NCBI GenBank assembly: GCA_009843635.1
Contig: VYDB01000121.1
Coordinates: 1 to 37,520 of the forward strand
Origin: Gammaproteobacteria bacterium
GTDB lineage: Bacteria > Pseudomonadota > Gammaproteobacteria > Pseudomonadales > Azotimanducaceae
DNA length: 37,520 nucleotides
Direction of reading: 5' to 3'
Part shown: one piece after another, positions 1 through 8,460 of the stretch
Layout of the letters: each line of letters opens with the position of its first letter
Numbering within the stretch: the stretch's first letter is position 1
Notes under the pieces: model-generated
Told to the model about the DNA's origin: nothing
Database searches by the model: none
The model's input: only the letters and a program-made list of their open reading frames with translations
Translations under genes and position numbers: made by a program

Positions 1-711
1 TCAAATCACGGCGAAAATCGCTTGAGTCCGGTCGAGTTGCGGAAGTCGGGTTAGCGCGCCGGTCACTTCCGGGGGATGCTGGCGGCCCAACAGCAGCAGG
101 TGGCGCGGCGCTTGGGGATTGACATGCAACGCCCGAATCGGACGGCCTTCGACGCTGCGGCCAATTTCCATCAATCGGGTATTGGGGAGGTCTTGGGCCA
201 GCGTATTGAGCCAAGTCTCGTAGTGGTCGTTGCCGATGTTCTCTTGGGCGGAGACGTAAAGCCCGCCTTGGCCGGGCTGCACCAGGATGACGGCGCCACC
301 CCCGTCCAATACGGTCAGATCCTGGGCAGGCAGTGCCCGCCAGGCTTTCCCATCGACGCTGGCCTTCGGCACGTAGCGATGTTCGTAGGAGCCGTAGTTC
401 AAGCTGATGCTGAGCATCCCGGCATCCGGCTCGATGGCGCGAGCGTGAAACCCGTACCAAGGGCTGGGATTGATCGGCTCATCCTCCGGCTCAATGCGGA
501 CTTCCACCTCCCGCGGCCCGATCATGCGGCAGGGGCCAAGACGGGCGCCCGGATAGTCGGCCCGCAGCGCGAACAAGCCAGTGGCGCAGTCGCTTGGCCC
601 CGCCCCCCAAGCGGACGCCGACGCCAAGGCGGCAAGCGCAGTGACAAAGAGCTGGATGCCCGCTTTCGCGCTCAACGCAAGCTGCCCCGCCGATCTACCA
701 AGTGTCCACAT
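1..711 (-). CDS. M14-family zinc carboxypeptidase-like protein, catalytic domain truncated
   Basis: The 236-residue product opens with a hydrophobic signal-like segment (about residues 17-37, ending near AWGAG), so it is probably exported. Residues 65-180 look like the beta-rich N-terminal domain that precedes some M14 catalytic domains. They are followed by GRSVEGRPI and GRQHPPEVTG, where H212 and E215 match the first two zinc ligands (HxxE) of M14 carboxypeptidases. The frame then meets a TGA exactly at the window edge, only 21 residues after E215. The third zinc-binding His and the catalytic Glu are absent, and the last 18 residues do not look like the family. This is either a truncated or frameshifted gene or one whose catalytic domain lies beyond the edge in another frame. 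The start overlaps the end of the carboxylase gene by 17 nt and has no clear Shine-Dalgarno, so it is probably the last, translationally coupled gene of that operon. Family assignment is fairly sure; functional status is not. Confidence 0.6.
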   Translation of the reverse strand: MWTLGRSAGQLALSAKAGIQLFVTALAALASASAWGAGPSDCATGLFALRADYPGARLGPCRMIGPREVEVRIEPEDEPINPSPWYGFHARAIEPDAGMLSISLNYGSYEHRYVPKASVDGKAWRALPAQDLTVLDGGGAVILVQPGQGGLYVSAQENIGNDHYETWLNTLAQDLPNTRLMEIGRSVEGRPIRALHVNPQAPRHLLLLGRQHPPEVTGALTRLPQLDRTQAIFAVI

Positions 712-3700
712 TCGGTCGCTTTTTGTGCGTCCTCGGCGGTCGTGGCGGTATGGAGCGCAGGCCGGCGCTGATCCACTTGCGGGAATCGGCGGGGTCGATG
801 ACGTCGTCGAGTTCGAAGTGGGAGGCGGTGTTGACCGCCTTGCCCCGCTCGTACATGTCGGCCACCATCTCTTCGTAGGCGGTCTTGCGTTCGGCGGGGT
901 CGTCGATGGCCTGCAGCTCCTTGCGGTAGCCGAGCTTCACCGCCCCTTCGAGGCCCATGCCGCCGAACTCGCCGGTCGGCCAGGTGACGGTGAAGAGCGG
1001 CGCCTTGAAGCTGCCGCCAGCCATGGCTTGGGCGCCTAAGCCGTAGGCCTTGCGGGTGACGATGGTCATCAGCGGCACGTCGATGTTGGCGCCGACCACG
1101 AACATGCGCCCGGCGTGGCGCACTAGGGCAGTCTTCTCCGACTCGGGGCCAACCATGATGCCTGGGCAGTCGCACAGGCTGAGGATGGGAATGTCGAAGG
1201 CATCGCAGAGCTGCAGGAAGCGGGCGCCCTTGTCGGCGCCGTCGGAGTCTATGGCGCCGGACAGGTGGCCGGGGTTGTTGGCGATGACCCCCAAGGGATG
1301 GCCCTCCACGCGGATGAAGGCGGTGTAGATTCCGGGGCCCCAGTCCTTGCGGATCTCGAGCATGGAGCCCACGTCGGCGATGCCCTCGATCACCTCGCGC
1401 ATGTCGTAGTAGCGCAGGCGGTTCTCCGGCACGATGAAGCGCAGCTTGCGCTCGTCGGGGGCCTCCCACTCGGTCACTGGCCCTTGGAAGTAGGAGAGAT
1501 ACTGCTTGGTGACGGCCACCGCTTCCGCCTCGTCGGCGACCGCGATGTCCACTACGCCGTTGGGGCGCTGCACCGACATGGGTCCCACTTCCTCGGGCTT
1601 GAATATGCCCAAGCCCCCGCCCTCGATCATGGCGGGGCCGCCGATGCCGATGTTGGCGTCCTCGGTGGCGATGATGACGTCGCAGCAGGCCAGCAGCACG
1701 GCGTTGCCCGCGAAGCAGCGGCCAGTGGTGATGCCGACGATGGGCACTAGCCCCGACAGGCGGGCGAAGTAGGTGAAGGCCCAGCAGTCGAGGCCCGCCA
1801 CGCCGGTGCCGTCGGTGTCGCCGGGCCGTCCGCCGCCGCCCTCGGCGAATAGCACGGTGGGCAGACGGAACTGCTCGGCCACCTCGAATAGGCGGTCCTT
1901 CTTGGCGTGGTTCTTCATGCCTTGGGTGCCCGCCAGCACCATGTAGTCGTAGGACATGAGCATGGCTCGGGCGCGCTCTGGCCCGAACAGGTGGCCGTTG
2001 ACCTGGCCGAGACCGCAGACCATGCCGTCGCCGGTGGTGTTCTTGATGAGGTCCGCCATGCTGCGCCGCCGCCGCTGCCCGGCAACCACCACCGAGCCAT
2101 ACTCGATGAAGGTGCCCTCATCGCAGAGGTCGGCAATGTTCTCCCGAGCGGTGCGATGGCCGGTCTTGCGCCGCTTGGCCACGGCTTCAGGGCGGTTCTT
2201 GTCGTGGCCCGCGGCCCGGCGCTCAAGGACTTCGGCGAGATCGGGGCGCACGTGATCCAAGTCCAGGGTTCCGCCGCCGCCTTCGGTGGGCGCCTCGATC
2301 TCGGCTTCGGCAAGGTAAATCAGCGGGTGGCCTTCGAACACGGTGTCACCGGCGTTGACCCCGAGGCGCTGCACCGTGCCGCTGACTTCGGCATGCACCA
2401 CGTGCTCCATCTTCATGGCTTCCATGACCAGCACCTGCCGACCGCTCCAAACCTCGTCGCCACGGCCGACGTCGAAGGCGACGATGGTGCCCTGCATGGG
2501 CGCGACCACGGCGACGACGCCGGGCGGCAGCTCTTCCTCGACCAAGGCCAGCGCCTCGGGCGCAGCGGTGGCGCTCGCCGCGTCGGACTTGCCATGGTCG
2601 AGAACGGCGAGCGGGTCGATCGCATCGACCTTGGCGCCGGCCAGCGCTTGGCTGGCGGATGCCGCTCCCTCCCCGCTGCGACGGCGGCTTTGGCGTTGGG
2701 CTAGGGTGCCGTGTTCGGCGCCTTGGGCCAGACGGCCCAGGTTGTCATCGACGAATCCGGTATGGAACGCTCCGTCGATGAATTGCGGGTCGGCGAATAG
2801 GTTGCGCAGGAAGTCCAGGTTGGTGGCCACGCCCTCGATGCGCGTCTCGCACAGCGCCCGGTAGCCCTTGCGCACCGCGGCGGCGTAGCCGCCTTGGCGG
2901 GCGTGAACCACCAGCTTGGCGAGCAAGGAATCGAAAGCGGGACTGGTGGCGTAACCCGCGTAACCGAAGCTGTCGGTGCGCACTCCGGGGCCGGTGGGCA
3001 GTTCGAACAGGCGCAGCGTGCCGCCCGCCGGCTTGACGCTGCCGTCCTCGCCGAGGGTTTCCATGTTGATTCGCGCCTGGATGGCGAAGCCCTCGGGGGC
3101 CGGGATGCTGGCTTGCTGCAGGCCGAGCTCGGCGAGGGTGCGGCCGTCGGCGATCTGCAACTGGGCGCGCACCAGGTCGATGCCGGTCACTTCCTCGGTG
3201 ATGGTGTGCTCCACCTGCAAGCGGGCGTTGGCTTCGATGAAGGCCAGGCGCCCGGCCGAATGGCCGTCGGACACCAGAAACTCCACGGTGCCGGCGCTGC
3301 GGTAATTGACCGCTTGGGCCAAGCGCAGGGCTGCGTCGGTGAGGTCACTGCGCAGCCCATCATCAAGTTGCGGGCAAGGGGCGATTTCCACCATCTTCTG
3401 GCGGCGGCGCTGAATGCTGCACTCCCGCTCCCAGAGATGGCTGACCGTGCCACTGCCGTCGCCAAGAATCTGCACTTCGATGTGGCGGGCGCTGGACAGG
3501 TACTCCTCCACGTAGAGCGCTGGACTGCCGAAGGCCAGTTCCGCTTCGGAGGCGCAGCGGGAGAATGCTGCCTCGAGGTCATTGCCATCCGTGACCACCC
3601 GCATGCCACGTCCGCCGCCACCGGAGACGGCCTTGACGATGAGCGGCGCGCCTTCAAGCGCCTCAAGGAAGGCGCGGGCTTCGGCGAGCGTGACCGGCCC

Positions 3701-4099
3701 TTCGCTGCCCCGCGGCAAGGGGATTTCACACTGCGCCGCCAACGCGCGGGCCTCGGACTTGTCGCCGAGCGTGGCAAGGGTTGCCGAGTCCGGGCCGACG
3801 AAGGTGATGCCCGCAGCTTCCAACTGCTCCGCGAATTGGGCGTTCTCGCTCAGGAACCCATAGCCTGGATGCACCGCGTCGCAGCCGTGGGCGGTGGCCA
3901 ATGCAACGAATTGTTCGATGTCCAGGTAGGCGGCTGCGCCGCGTCCCTCCAACGCCGCCGCTTCGTCGGCTTGAAATCGATGCAGGGAGGCGGCGTCTTC
4001 GGGGGCGTAAGCCGCTAGGCTCGAAACGCCGAGATCGGCGGCGGCCCGGGCGATGCGAATGGCGATCTCGCCCCGGTTGGCGATTAGCAGTCTTTGCAT
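695..4099 (-). CDS. Single-chain biotin-dependent acyl-CoA carboxylase (BC-BCCP-CT fusion)
   Basis: This 1134-residue protein carries all three parts of an acyl-CoA carboxylase, which carboxylates an acyl-CoA using ATP, bicarbonate and biotin. Residues 1 to about 450 are biotin carboxylase: start LLIANRGEIAIRI, Gly-rich ATP loop GGGGRGM at 160-166, RHIEVQILGD, and EANARLQVEH at 289-298. A linker leads to a biotinyl domain at 525-597 with EAMKMEH, the biotinylated lysine being K563. Residues from about 617 to the end are an AccD/PccB-like carboxyltransferase with both crotonase-like halves. Most bacterial enzymes split these parts over two or more proteins. Single-chain enzymes of this size are known, including the long-chain acyl-CoA carboxylase of mycobacteria, so acetyl-, propionyl- or longer acyl-CoA are all possible substrates. 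The start overlaps the P450 stop by 16 nt and lacks its own ribosome site, which implies coupling. Residues after about 1110 are Pro/Arg-rich and not conserved-looking. Enzyme class is near certain; acyl specificity is unknown. Confidence 0.93.
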   Translation of the reverse strand: MQRLLIANRGEIAIRIARAAADLGVSSLAAYAPEDAASLHRFQADEAAALEGRGAAAYLDIEQFVALATAHGCDAVHPGYGFLSENAQFAEQLEAAGITFVGPDSATLATLGDKSEARALAAQCEIPLPRGSEGPVTLAEARAFLEALEGAPLIVKAVSGGGGRGMRVVTDGNDLEAAFSRCASEAELAFGSPALYVEEYLSSARHIEVQILGDGSGTVSHLWERECSIQRRRQKMVEIAPCPQLDDGLRSDLTDAALRLAQAVNYRSAGTVEFLVSDGHSAGRLAFIEANARLQVEHTITEEVTGIDLVRAQLQIADGRTLAELGLQQASIPAPEGFAIQARINMETLGEDGSVKPAGGTLRLFELPTGPGVRTDSFGYAGYATSPAFDSLLAKLVVHARQGGYAAAVRKGYRALCETRIEGVATNLDFLRNLFADPQFIDGAFHTGFVDDNLGRLAQGAEHGTLAQRQSRRRSGEGAASASQALAGAKVDAIDPLAVLDHGKSDAASATAAPEALALVEEELPPGVVAVVAPMQGTIVAFDVGRGDEVWSGRQVLVMEAMKMEHVVHAEVSGTVQRLGVNAGDTVFEGHPLIYLAEAEIEAPTEGGGGTLDLDHVRPDLAEVLERRAAGHDKNRPEAVAKRRKTGHRTARENIADLCDEGTFIEYGSVVVAGQRRRRSMADLIKNTTGDGMVCGLGQVNGHLFGPERARAMLMSYDYMVLAGTQGMKNHAKKDRLFEVAEQFRLPTVLFAEGGGGRPGDTDGTGVAGLDCWAFTYFARLSGLVPIVGITTGRCFAGNAVLLACCDVIIATEDANIGIGGPAMIEGGGLGIFKPEEVGPMSVQRPNGVVDIAVADEAEAVAVTKQYLSYFQGPVTEWEAPDERKLRFIVPENRLRYYDMREVIEGIADVGSMLEIRKDWGPGIYTAFIRVEGHPLGVIANNPGHLSGAIDSDGADKGARFLQLCDAFDIPILSLCDCPGIMVGPESEKTALVRHAGRMFVVGANIDVPLMTIVTRKAYGLGAQAMAGGSFKAPLFTVTWPTGEFGGMGLEGAVKLGYRKELQAIDDPAERKTAYEEMVADMYERGKAVNTASHFELDDVIDPADSRKWISAGLRSIPPRPPRTHKKRPNVDTW

Positions 4100-5238
4100 A
4101 GTTGGAGCCAGAGGTGGTGGTAACCCCGCAACATGGATGAATGAGTTCGTTCATTGACCCCGCCCGACGCATGATCGACCGTTGTGAATCTCCTCAACAT
4201 GCCGATCAGGGCATGATTGGCTTCCATGCGGGCCAGCGGTGCACCGATGCAGAAATGTATGCCATGACCAAAGGTGTGGTGGTCGCTGCGGCGCCTGTCC
4301 AGCCGAAACAAGTCTGGGTCAGCATAGTGATCCGGGTCGCGATTGGCAGAGGCAAGCACGGTATAGACGGTTTCTCCCCGGGCAACCTTCTGCCCGTGGA
4401 ACTCAGCGTCGTGCAGCGCAATGCGACTGATCCAATGCACCGGCGGATCAAAGCGCAAACACTCTTCGATGGCATTGTCGACCTTTGAAGGATCCTGGCG
4501 AAGCGTTTGCCAGACCTCCGGGTGGTCAGCGATGTAGTGCAGCAGGTTGCTCAAGAGGTTGGTGGTCGTCTCGTTGCCCGCTATAAGCAGAAGCTGGCAA
4601 TAGCCGACGATGACTGCCTCGGGAAGCGCCTCCCCGGCAACAGTGGCGGCGACGATTTTGCTGATGAGATCCTCATCGGGATCTTGTCTTCGCTTCGGGA
4701 TTTCGTCACGAAAGAAGTTCATCATCTCGATGATGTCGGGCATCCTTTCTTCCATCGTTTTCGCCGTGCCCGTTGCCGTTAGGCTATCCGACCAACGCTT
4801 GAAGTCGTCCTTGCGCTCGAACGGAATGCCCATAAAGCGCGAGATCAAGGCGACCGGCAGAGGTATGGTTAGGGCTTGTGCGATATCGACCGGCTGCCGT
4901 ACGTCGATATCGTCGAGCAGTTGATCCACAACCGCTTCGATATCCGCCTCCATCTCCCTCATCACCCGCGACGTAAAGGAACGATTCACGATCGCTCGCA
5001 GGTCTGTGTGCCGAGGCGGGTCGTCATGCAGCAACGGAAGGCGCATGGTTGACTCGGACCGGGCTGTGGCCAACTCGGATGAGTAGTTCGCCGGATCCTT
5101 CAGAACTGATCGAACGTCGTCATACCGGGACAGGATCCAGCCCTGTACGTCGTCAGCCCACCAAATCGGCTGACTAGCGCGCCACTGCGCGTAGAGTGGA
5201 TACGGATCGGCAACGGACTCGAGCTGTTGAAAGTTCAT
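4084..5238 (-). CDS. Cytochrome P450
   Basis: A soluble bacterial P450 of 384 residues, a heme monooxygenase that needs separate redox partners (none seen in the window). The I-helix oxygen-activation motif AGNETT is at 220-225, the K-helix ExxR at 259-262 (ECLR), and the heme loop FGHGIHFCIG at 323-332 with thiolate ligand C330. HDDPPRHTDLR near 71-81 matches the C-helix region of CYP families that hydroxylate terpenoids, fatty acids or steroids. I chose the ATG at 5236-5238 rather than an upstream in-frame start at 5358. It is preceded by AAGG at a normal distance, avoids overlap with the esterase gene, and gives an N-terminus of normal P450 length. It begins 13 nt after the esterase stop and overlaps the carboxylase start, so it lies mid-operon. 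By eye the gene is clearly less GC-rich than its neighbours (one 60-nt line near 4700 is about 47% GC), a hint of separate origin. Substrate cannot be read from sequence. Confidence 0.95.
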   Translation of the reverse strand: MNFQQLESVADPYPLYAQWRASQPIWWADDVQGWILSRYDDVRSVLKDPANYSSELATARSESTMRLPLLHDDPPRHTDLRAIVNRSFTSRVMREMEADIEAVVDQLLDDIDVRQPVDIAQALTIPLPVALISRFMGIPFERKDDFKRWSDSLTATGTAKTMEERMPDIIEMMNFFRDEIPKRRQDPDEDLISKIVAATVAGEALPEAVIVGYCQLLLIAGNETTTNLLSNLLHYIADHPEVWQTLRQDPSKVDNAIEECLRFDPPVHWISRIALHDAEFHGQKVARGETVYTVLASANRDPDHYADPDLFRLDRRRSDHHTFGHGIHFCIGAPLARMEANHALIGMLRRFTTVDHASGGVNERTHSSMLRGYHHLWLQLCKDC

Positions 5239-5251
5239 TGAGAGGCCCTTG

Positions 5252-7078
5252 TCAGAATGAGGCGAAGCTGTCCGCTGGGTAGGCGGCGCAGCCCAAGCTT
5301 CGGTATTCGCCGTCGTCAAACAAGCCCTGCCACCGAAAGAGGCGCACATAAAGCTCACATCGCTCCCGGCCTGGGGGCAGGGAGGCGTCGGCCATCAATT
5401 CCGCTTTGACGCTGGCGCTGGTGACCACGTCGTCATCCATGCGGATGCCGCCGTCAGTGGGCGTGTCCAACAGGATGGAGGTCTGGCCGTTCTGGCCCCA
5501 AGCCAGCCAGGGCACTTCGGCGCCATCCCGCCCCCGTCCCGGCGCGCCGGCGTAGGCGAATTCCGTCCAGTAGGACATCATGCTCCGAGAGAGAGCCGAC
5601 TGGTTTTCGTCGTTTGGATAGATGTATCCCAGGGCGGCGATTCCCCCTTCGAAGTCATTGAAGACGAAGGCGATTTCCAACGCGTGGGCTGCGCCGAGGG
5701 CGACGCTGAGGTCGTAGCCCAGGGCGCTCGGCTCCTCGTCCCAATCCCAACGATAGGCATAGACGTTGGGATGGCCGGAGGCGGCCATGAACTGCGCCAG
5801 TTCATCCACGCCCCGGGCCTTCCAGGCGCGGGCGCTGTAGCGGACCTCGCGGCGGTAGGCGTCCTCGTCCTTGAGCGAGTAGAAGATGCCGAAGAGATTG
5901 TCCACGTAGCGGGGATCCCGGGACATGAACAGGGTGGGCTCATCCCGATTGGTGCCCAATATCACGGGCACGGCGTTGTAGTTTCCGGTGTCGGAAAACA
6001 GGTCCTCGGCGTCCAGGGTGGGCAGCACGTGACCGTCCTTGAAGTTGTTCGGCACGTTGACCATGCCGAATCCGCCGCCGTCGAGCAGGCCGTAGATGTC
6101 CGCCGGCGTCTTGGCGTAGAGGTAGTTCCGCGTCTCGGCAGGGGTCCAGCCATCCTGGATGGCGCGGGCAGCGTCGGCGTCGGCCGCCTTGCCGTCGGCG
6201 ACCAGCAGCGCGTTGAGGACCTCCGGGGCACTGTACTGATGCCCGCCGTGGTCTTGGTAGTTTTGACCGCTGGCGAGGCTGGACACGCCGTAGCCGCCGC
6301 TCTGGACAGCGGCTCGATGGAAAAGGCCTTCGGCCAACGGCGAGGCCATCATCGCCAAGGTGTTGAAGGCGCCGGCGGACTCGCCGAACACGGTTACGTT
6401 GCCCGGGTCGCCGCCGAACGCGGCGATGTTGTCCCGCGTCCACTCCAAGGCACGAATCATGTCCAGGGTGCCGTAGTTGCCCGAGTCGTTGGCCGGGTCG
6501 CCGGCGTGCAGCCCTGGATGGTTGAACCAGCCGAACAGGCCCAAGCGGTAGTTGATGGAGACGACCACCACGTTCCCGCCGACAGCCAAGTTGCCGCCGT
6601 TGACGTTGCCGCCGTGGCCGATGCTGTTGCCGCCGCCATGAATCCACAGCATGACCGGCAGGCCGCTGGCGTTGGGCGGCGACCAGATGTTAAGCATGAG
6701 GCAATCTTCGCTGCCCGCAACAGCGGCCGCCTCCTCGGCGCTCTGGGGCGATTGACTGGCGTCGCTCAAGAGCGATGGCAACTGCGGGCACATCGCCCCG
6801 AAGGCCAGCGCTTCGATGGTGCCTTCGGCGGGCACCGGTGGCTGTGGCGCTTGCCAGCGCAGCGCACCCACCGGCGGGCGGGCGAAGGGGATGCCGAGCC
6901 ATGCCCGGGCGCCACTCGCATCGATGAACCCCACGACGTCGCCGGACTCGGTGCTCCTGAGCGTGGCACCGTCGGCCTCGTTTGGCGTTGGCGGGGCGGG
7001 CAGTCTGCTGATGGTCCAGTTGGCGCCCACGATGACGGCGATGGCAACGACGATCAGGACGATGGCAAGCTTGCGCAT
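5252..7078 (-). CDS. Type-B carboxylesterase (para-nitrobenzyl-esterase-like), membrane-anchored or exported
   Basis: A 608-residue alpha/beta hydrolase of the carboxylesterase/lipase family, which hydrolyses carboxylic esters. Residues 4-20 are one hydrophobic segment without an obvious cleavage site, so the enzyme is either anchored in the inner membrane or secreted. Family marks are SEDCLMLNIW at 123-132, the oxyanion-hole HGGG at 147-150, and the nucleophile elbow FGESAG at 231-236 with S234. The acid is probably E380 (NRDEP) and the base H465 (GAAHALEIAFVF). It is the first gene of a minus-strand operon followed closely by the P450 and carboxylase genes. An ester-cleaving, hydroxylating and carboxylating trio suggests breakdown of an ester-linked lipid or terpenoid-type compound, which is inference. 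The start ATG has AAAGG upstream. The 200-nt gap to lpxB must hold its promoter, but I could not place a convincing one. Confidence 0.93.
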   Translation of the reverse strand: MRKLAIVLIVVAIAVIVGANWTISRLPAPPTPNEADGATLRSTESGDVVGFIDASGARAWLGIPFARPPVGALRWQAPQPPVPAEGTIEALAFGAMCPQLPSLLSDASQSPQSAEEAAAVAGSEDCLMLNIWSPPNASGLPVMLWIHGGGNSIGHGGNVNGGNLAVGGNVVVVSINYRLGLFGWFNHPGLHAGDPANDSGNYGTLDMIRALEWTRDNIAAFGGDPGNVTVFGESAGAFNTLAMMASPLAEGLFHRAAVQSGGYGVSSLASGQNYQDHGGHQYSAPEVLNALLVADGKAADADAARAIQDGWTPAETRNYLYAKTPADIYGLLDGGGFGMVNVPNNFKDGHVLPTLDAEDLFSDTGNYNAVPVILGTNRDEPTLFMSRDPRYVDNLFGIFYSLKDEDAYRREVRYSARAWKARGVDELAQFMAASGHPNVYAYRWDWDEEPSALGYDLSVALGAAHALEIAFVFNDFEGGIAALGYIYPNDENQSALSRSMMSYWTEFAYAGAPGRGRDGAEVPWLAWGQNGQTSILLDTPTDGGIRMDDDVVTSASVKAELMADASLPPGRERCELYVRLFRWQGLFDDGEYRSLGCAAYPADSFASF

Positions 7079-7134
7079 GAGACTTAAGCCTTTGGTGGAA
7101 TGGGGCGGTAGTTTAGCCCGCAGCCGGTAAAGAA

Positions 7135-7156
7135 GGAAAAAAGCGAAAAACTCGCT
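7135..7156 (-). terminator. Possible short hairpin with T-tract upstream of the esterase gene
   Basis: On the minus strand a 5-bp stem (AGCGA/TCGCT, 5-nt loop) is followed directly by a run of T, the shape of a weak intrinsic terminator. It lies between divergent lpxB and the esterase gene, so it could stop antisense transcription arriving from the housekeeping cluster or attenuate the esterase operon. The stem is short, so this is tentative. Confidence 0.25.
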
Positions 7157-7225
7157 GGTGGTGATAGCATTTCCGAGTTGGGGACCTGTGCCGCAGGCTC
7201 CAGCCCCGAATTGAGGTCCGGCGCG

Positions 7226-7285
7226 ATGTCGAATGCACTCAGGCCCACTCCCGCTGCTTGGTTGACCGGGCCTGTGGCGGCATGA
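7226..7285 (+). CDS. Short leader ORF overlapping the lpxB start
   Basis: A 19-codon ORF starts with ATG at 7226 and is preceded by GAGGT ending at 7217, an 8-nt spacing that makes it the best ribosome site near this junction. Its TGA (7283-7285) overlaps the lpxB ATG (7282-7284) as ATGA, the arrangement expected for translational coupling. The lpxB start itself has no clear Shine-Dalgarno. The peptide (MSNALRPTPAAW...) matches nothing I know and may serve only to load ribosomes. A frameshift that would join it to lpxB is unlikely, because known LpxB proteins start close to the ATG chosen here. Confidence 0.4.
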   Translation: MSNALRPTPAAWLTGPVAA

Positions 7286-8460
7286 ACGCTCCGGGCGTGA
7301 CCCTCACCATCGGCATTGTCGCTGGCGAGGCCTCCGGGGATCGGCTCGGTGCGGGCTTGATGCGCGCGTTGTCCCGGCGCATCGATGGCGTTCGTTTCGT
7401 CGGCGTGGGCGGCGAGGCCATGCGGTCGGCGGGGCTTGAGTCGCTGGCCGACATGGGCGCGCTGGCAGTCAACGGCTTCACGGAACCCCTAATCAAGCTG
7501 CCCGGCTTGGCGCGCCTGCTGTTCGACCTGCGCCGACGCTTGTTGGCCGAGCGCCCGGCGGCCTTCATCGGGGTGGACTTCAACGTATTCAATCTGCTGT
7601 TGGAAGGGCAGTTGAAGCGCTCCGGGGTGCCGACCGCTCACTACGTGAGCCCGTCCGTTTACGCATGGCGGCGGGGCCGGGTCCGGCGCATCGGCCGGTC
7701 CGCGGATCTGCTGCTGGCGCTGTTTCCCTTTGAACCCGCTTACTACCAAGACACGGGCCTTAACGTGGCTTTCGTCGGCCATCCCCTAGCGGATGCGATT
7801 GGCTTGGATGAGGGCGCAGAGGCTTCTCGCAACGCCGCCCGTTCCGCCTTGGGAATTGGGGAGGAGAAGCGGGTCATTGCGCTGTTGCCGGGCAGCCGCT
7901 TGGGTGAAATCAATCAGCATCTCGATCTCTTTCTCGACGCCGCCACGCTGCTGGCCAACCGCTTGGGTAGTACGGCGTTCCTGATTCCCTGCGTGCGGCC
8001 TGACTTCGAGCCGCGCCTCGAGCGGGCGGCTGCAGCGCGGTCGGGGCTTGAGGTCAGGATTTGTCAAGGTGATGCGCACCAAGCGCTGACCGCGTGCGAT
8101 GGCGCCATCGTCAAGTCGGGGACGGGCACCTTGGAGGCGATGCTGCTGCGCCGGCCCATGGTCGTGGCCTATCGGCTCGGGCCTTTAAGCCATGCCTTGG
8201 CCCGCCTGCTCGTGCGCACCGAGTTTGTGGCCCTGCCGAACCTGCTGGCCGGCCGCGAACTGGTGCCGGAACGGCTGCAAGGCGAGGCGACCCCGGAAAA
8301 ACTGGCCGATGCGCTGTGGATTCAACTCGACAAACCGGCTTTGCAGGCGGAAACTCTACAGGCGTTTTCCATGCTGCATCTCGAACTGCGCCGGGATGCC
8401 AACGAACGGGCCGCGGATGCGGTGATGGCGCTTTTGGGGGATCCACCAAGCCAAACATGA
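7282..8460 (+). CDS. lpxB: Lipid-A-disaccharide synthase
   Basis: The 392-residue product is LpxB, a GT-B-fold glycosyltransferase of family GT19. It condenses UDP-2,3-diacylglucosamine with lipid X to form lipid A disaccharide 1-phosphate at the inner membrane. Family marks are [15 protein letters not shown] near the N-terminus, [23 protein letters not shown]-type and GHPLAD segments, [30 protein letters not shown] and [13 protein letters not shown] near the C-terminus. Length is normal. I chose ATG 7282; an in-frame TTG at 7258 would add eight residues not typical of the family. Unlike E. coli, no lpxA, fabZ or lpxD lies upstream, so the cluster begins here. Its stop overlaps the rnhB start (ATGA at 8457-8460). 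Confidence 0.97.
   Translation: MNAPGVTLTIGIVAGEASGDRLGAGLMRALSRRIDGVRFVGVGGEAMRSAGLESLADMGALAVNGFTEPLIKLPGLARLLFDLRRRLLAERPAAFIGVDFNVFNLLLEGQLKRSGVPTAHYVSPSVYAWRRGRVRRIGRSADLLLALFPFEPAYYQDTGLNVAFVGHPLADAIGLDEGAEASRNAARSALGIGEEKRVIALLPGSRLGEINQHLDLFLDAATLLANRLGSTAFLIPCVRPDFEPRLERAAAARSGLEVRICQGDAHQALTACDGAIVKSGTGTLEAMLLRRPMVVAYRLGPLSHALARLLVRTEFVALPNLLAGRELVPERLQGEATPEKLADALWIQLDKPALQAETLQAFSMLHLELRRDANERAADAVMALLGDPPSQT

Noticed and set aside
2894-4018. 374-codon plus-strand frame within the carboxylase gene
   Set aside because: Shadow of the biotin carboxylase domain, whose conserved motifs fill the opposite strand.
5239-5358. Longer N-terminus for the P450 gene
   Set aside because: It would overlap the esterase C-terminus, adds 40 residues unlike P450s, and lacks a ribosome site; ATG 5238 fits better.
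5684-7087. 467-codon plus-strand frame across the esterase gene
   Set aside because: Antisense shadow of a well-marked carboxylesterase; low-complexity Val/Gly-rich translation without recognisable domains.
7258-7281. TTG start for lpxB eight codons upstream
   Set aside because: Known LpxB proteins start close to the ATG at 7282; no Shine-Dalgarno stands before the TTG, and the leader ORF spans the site.
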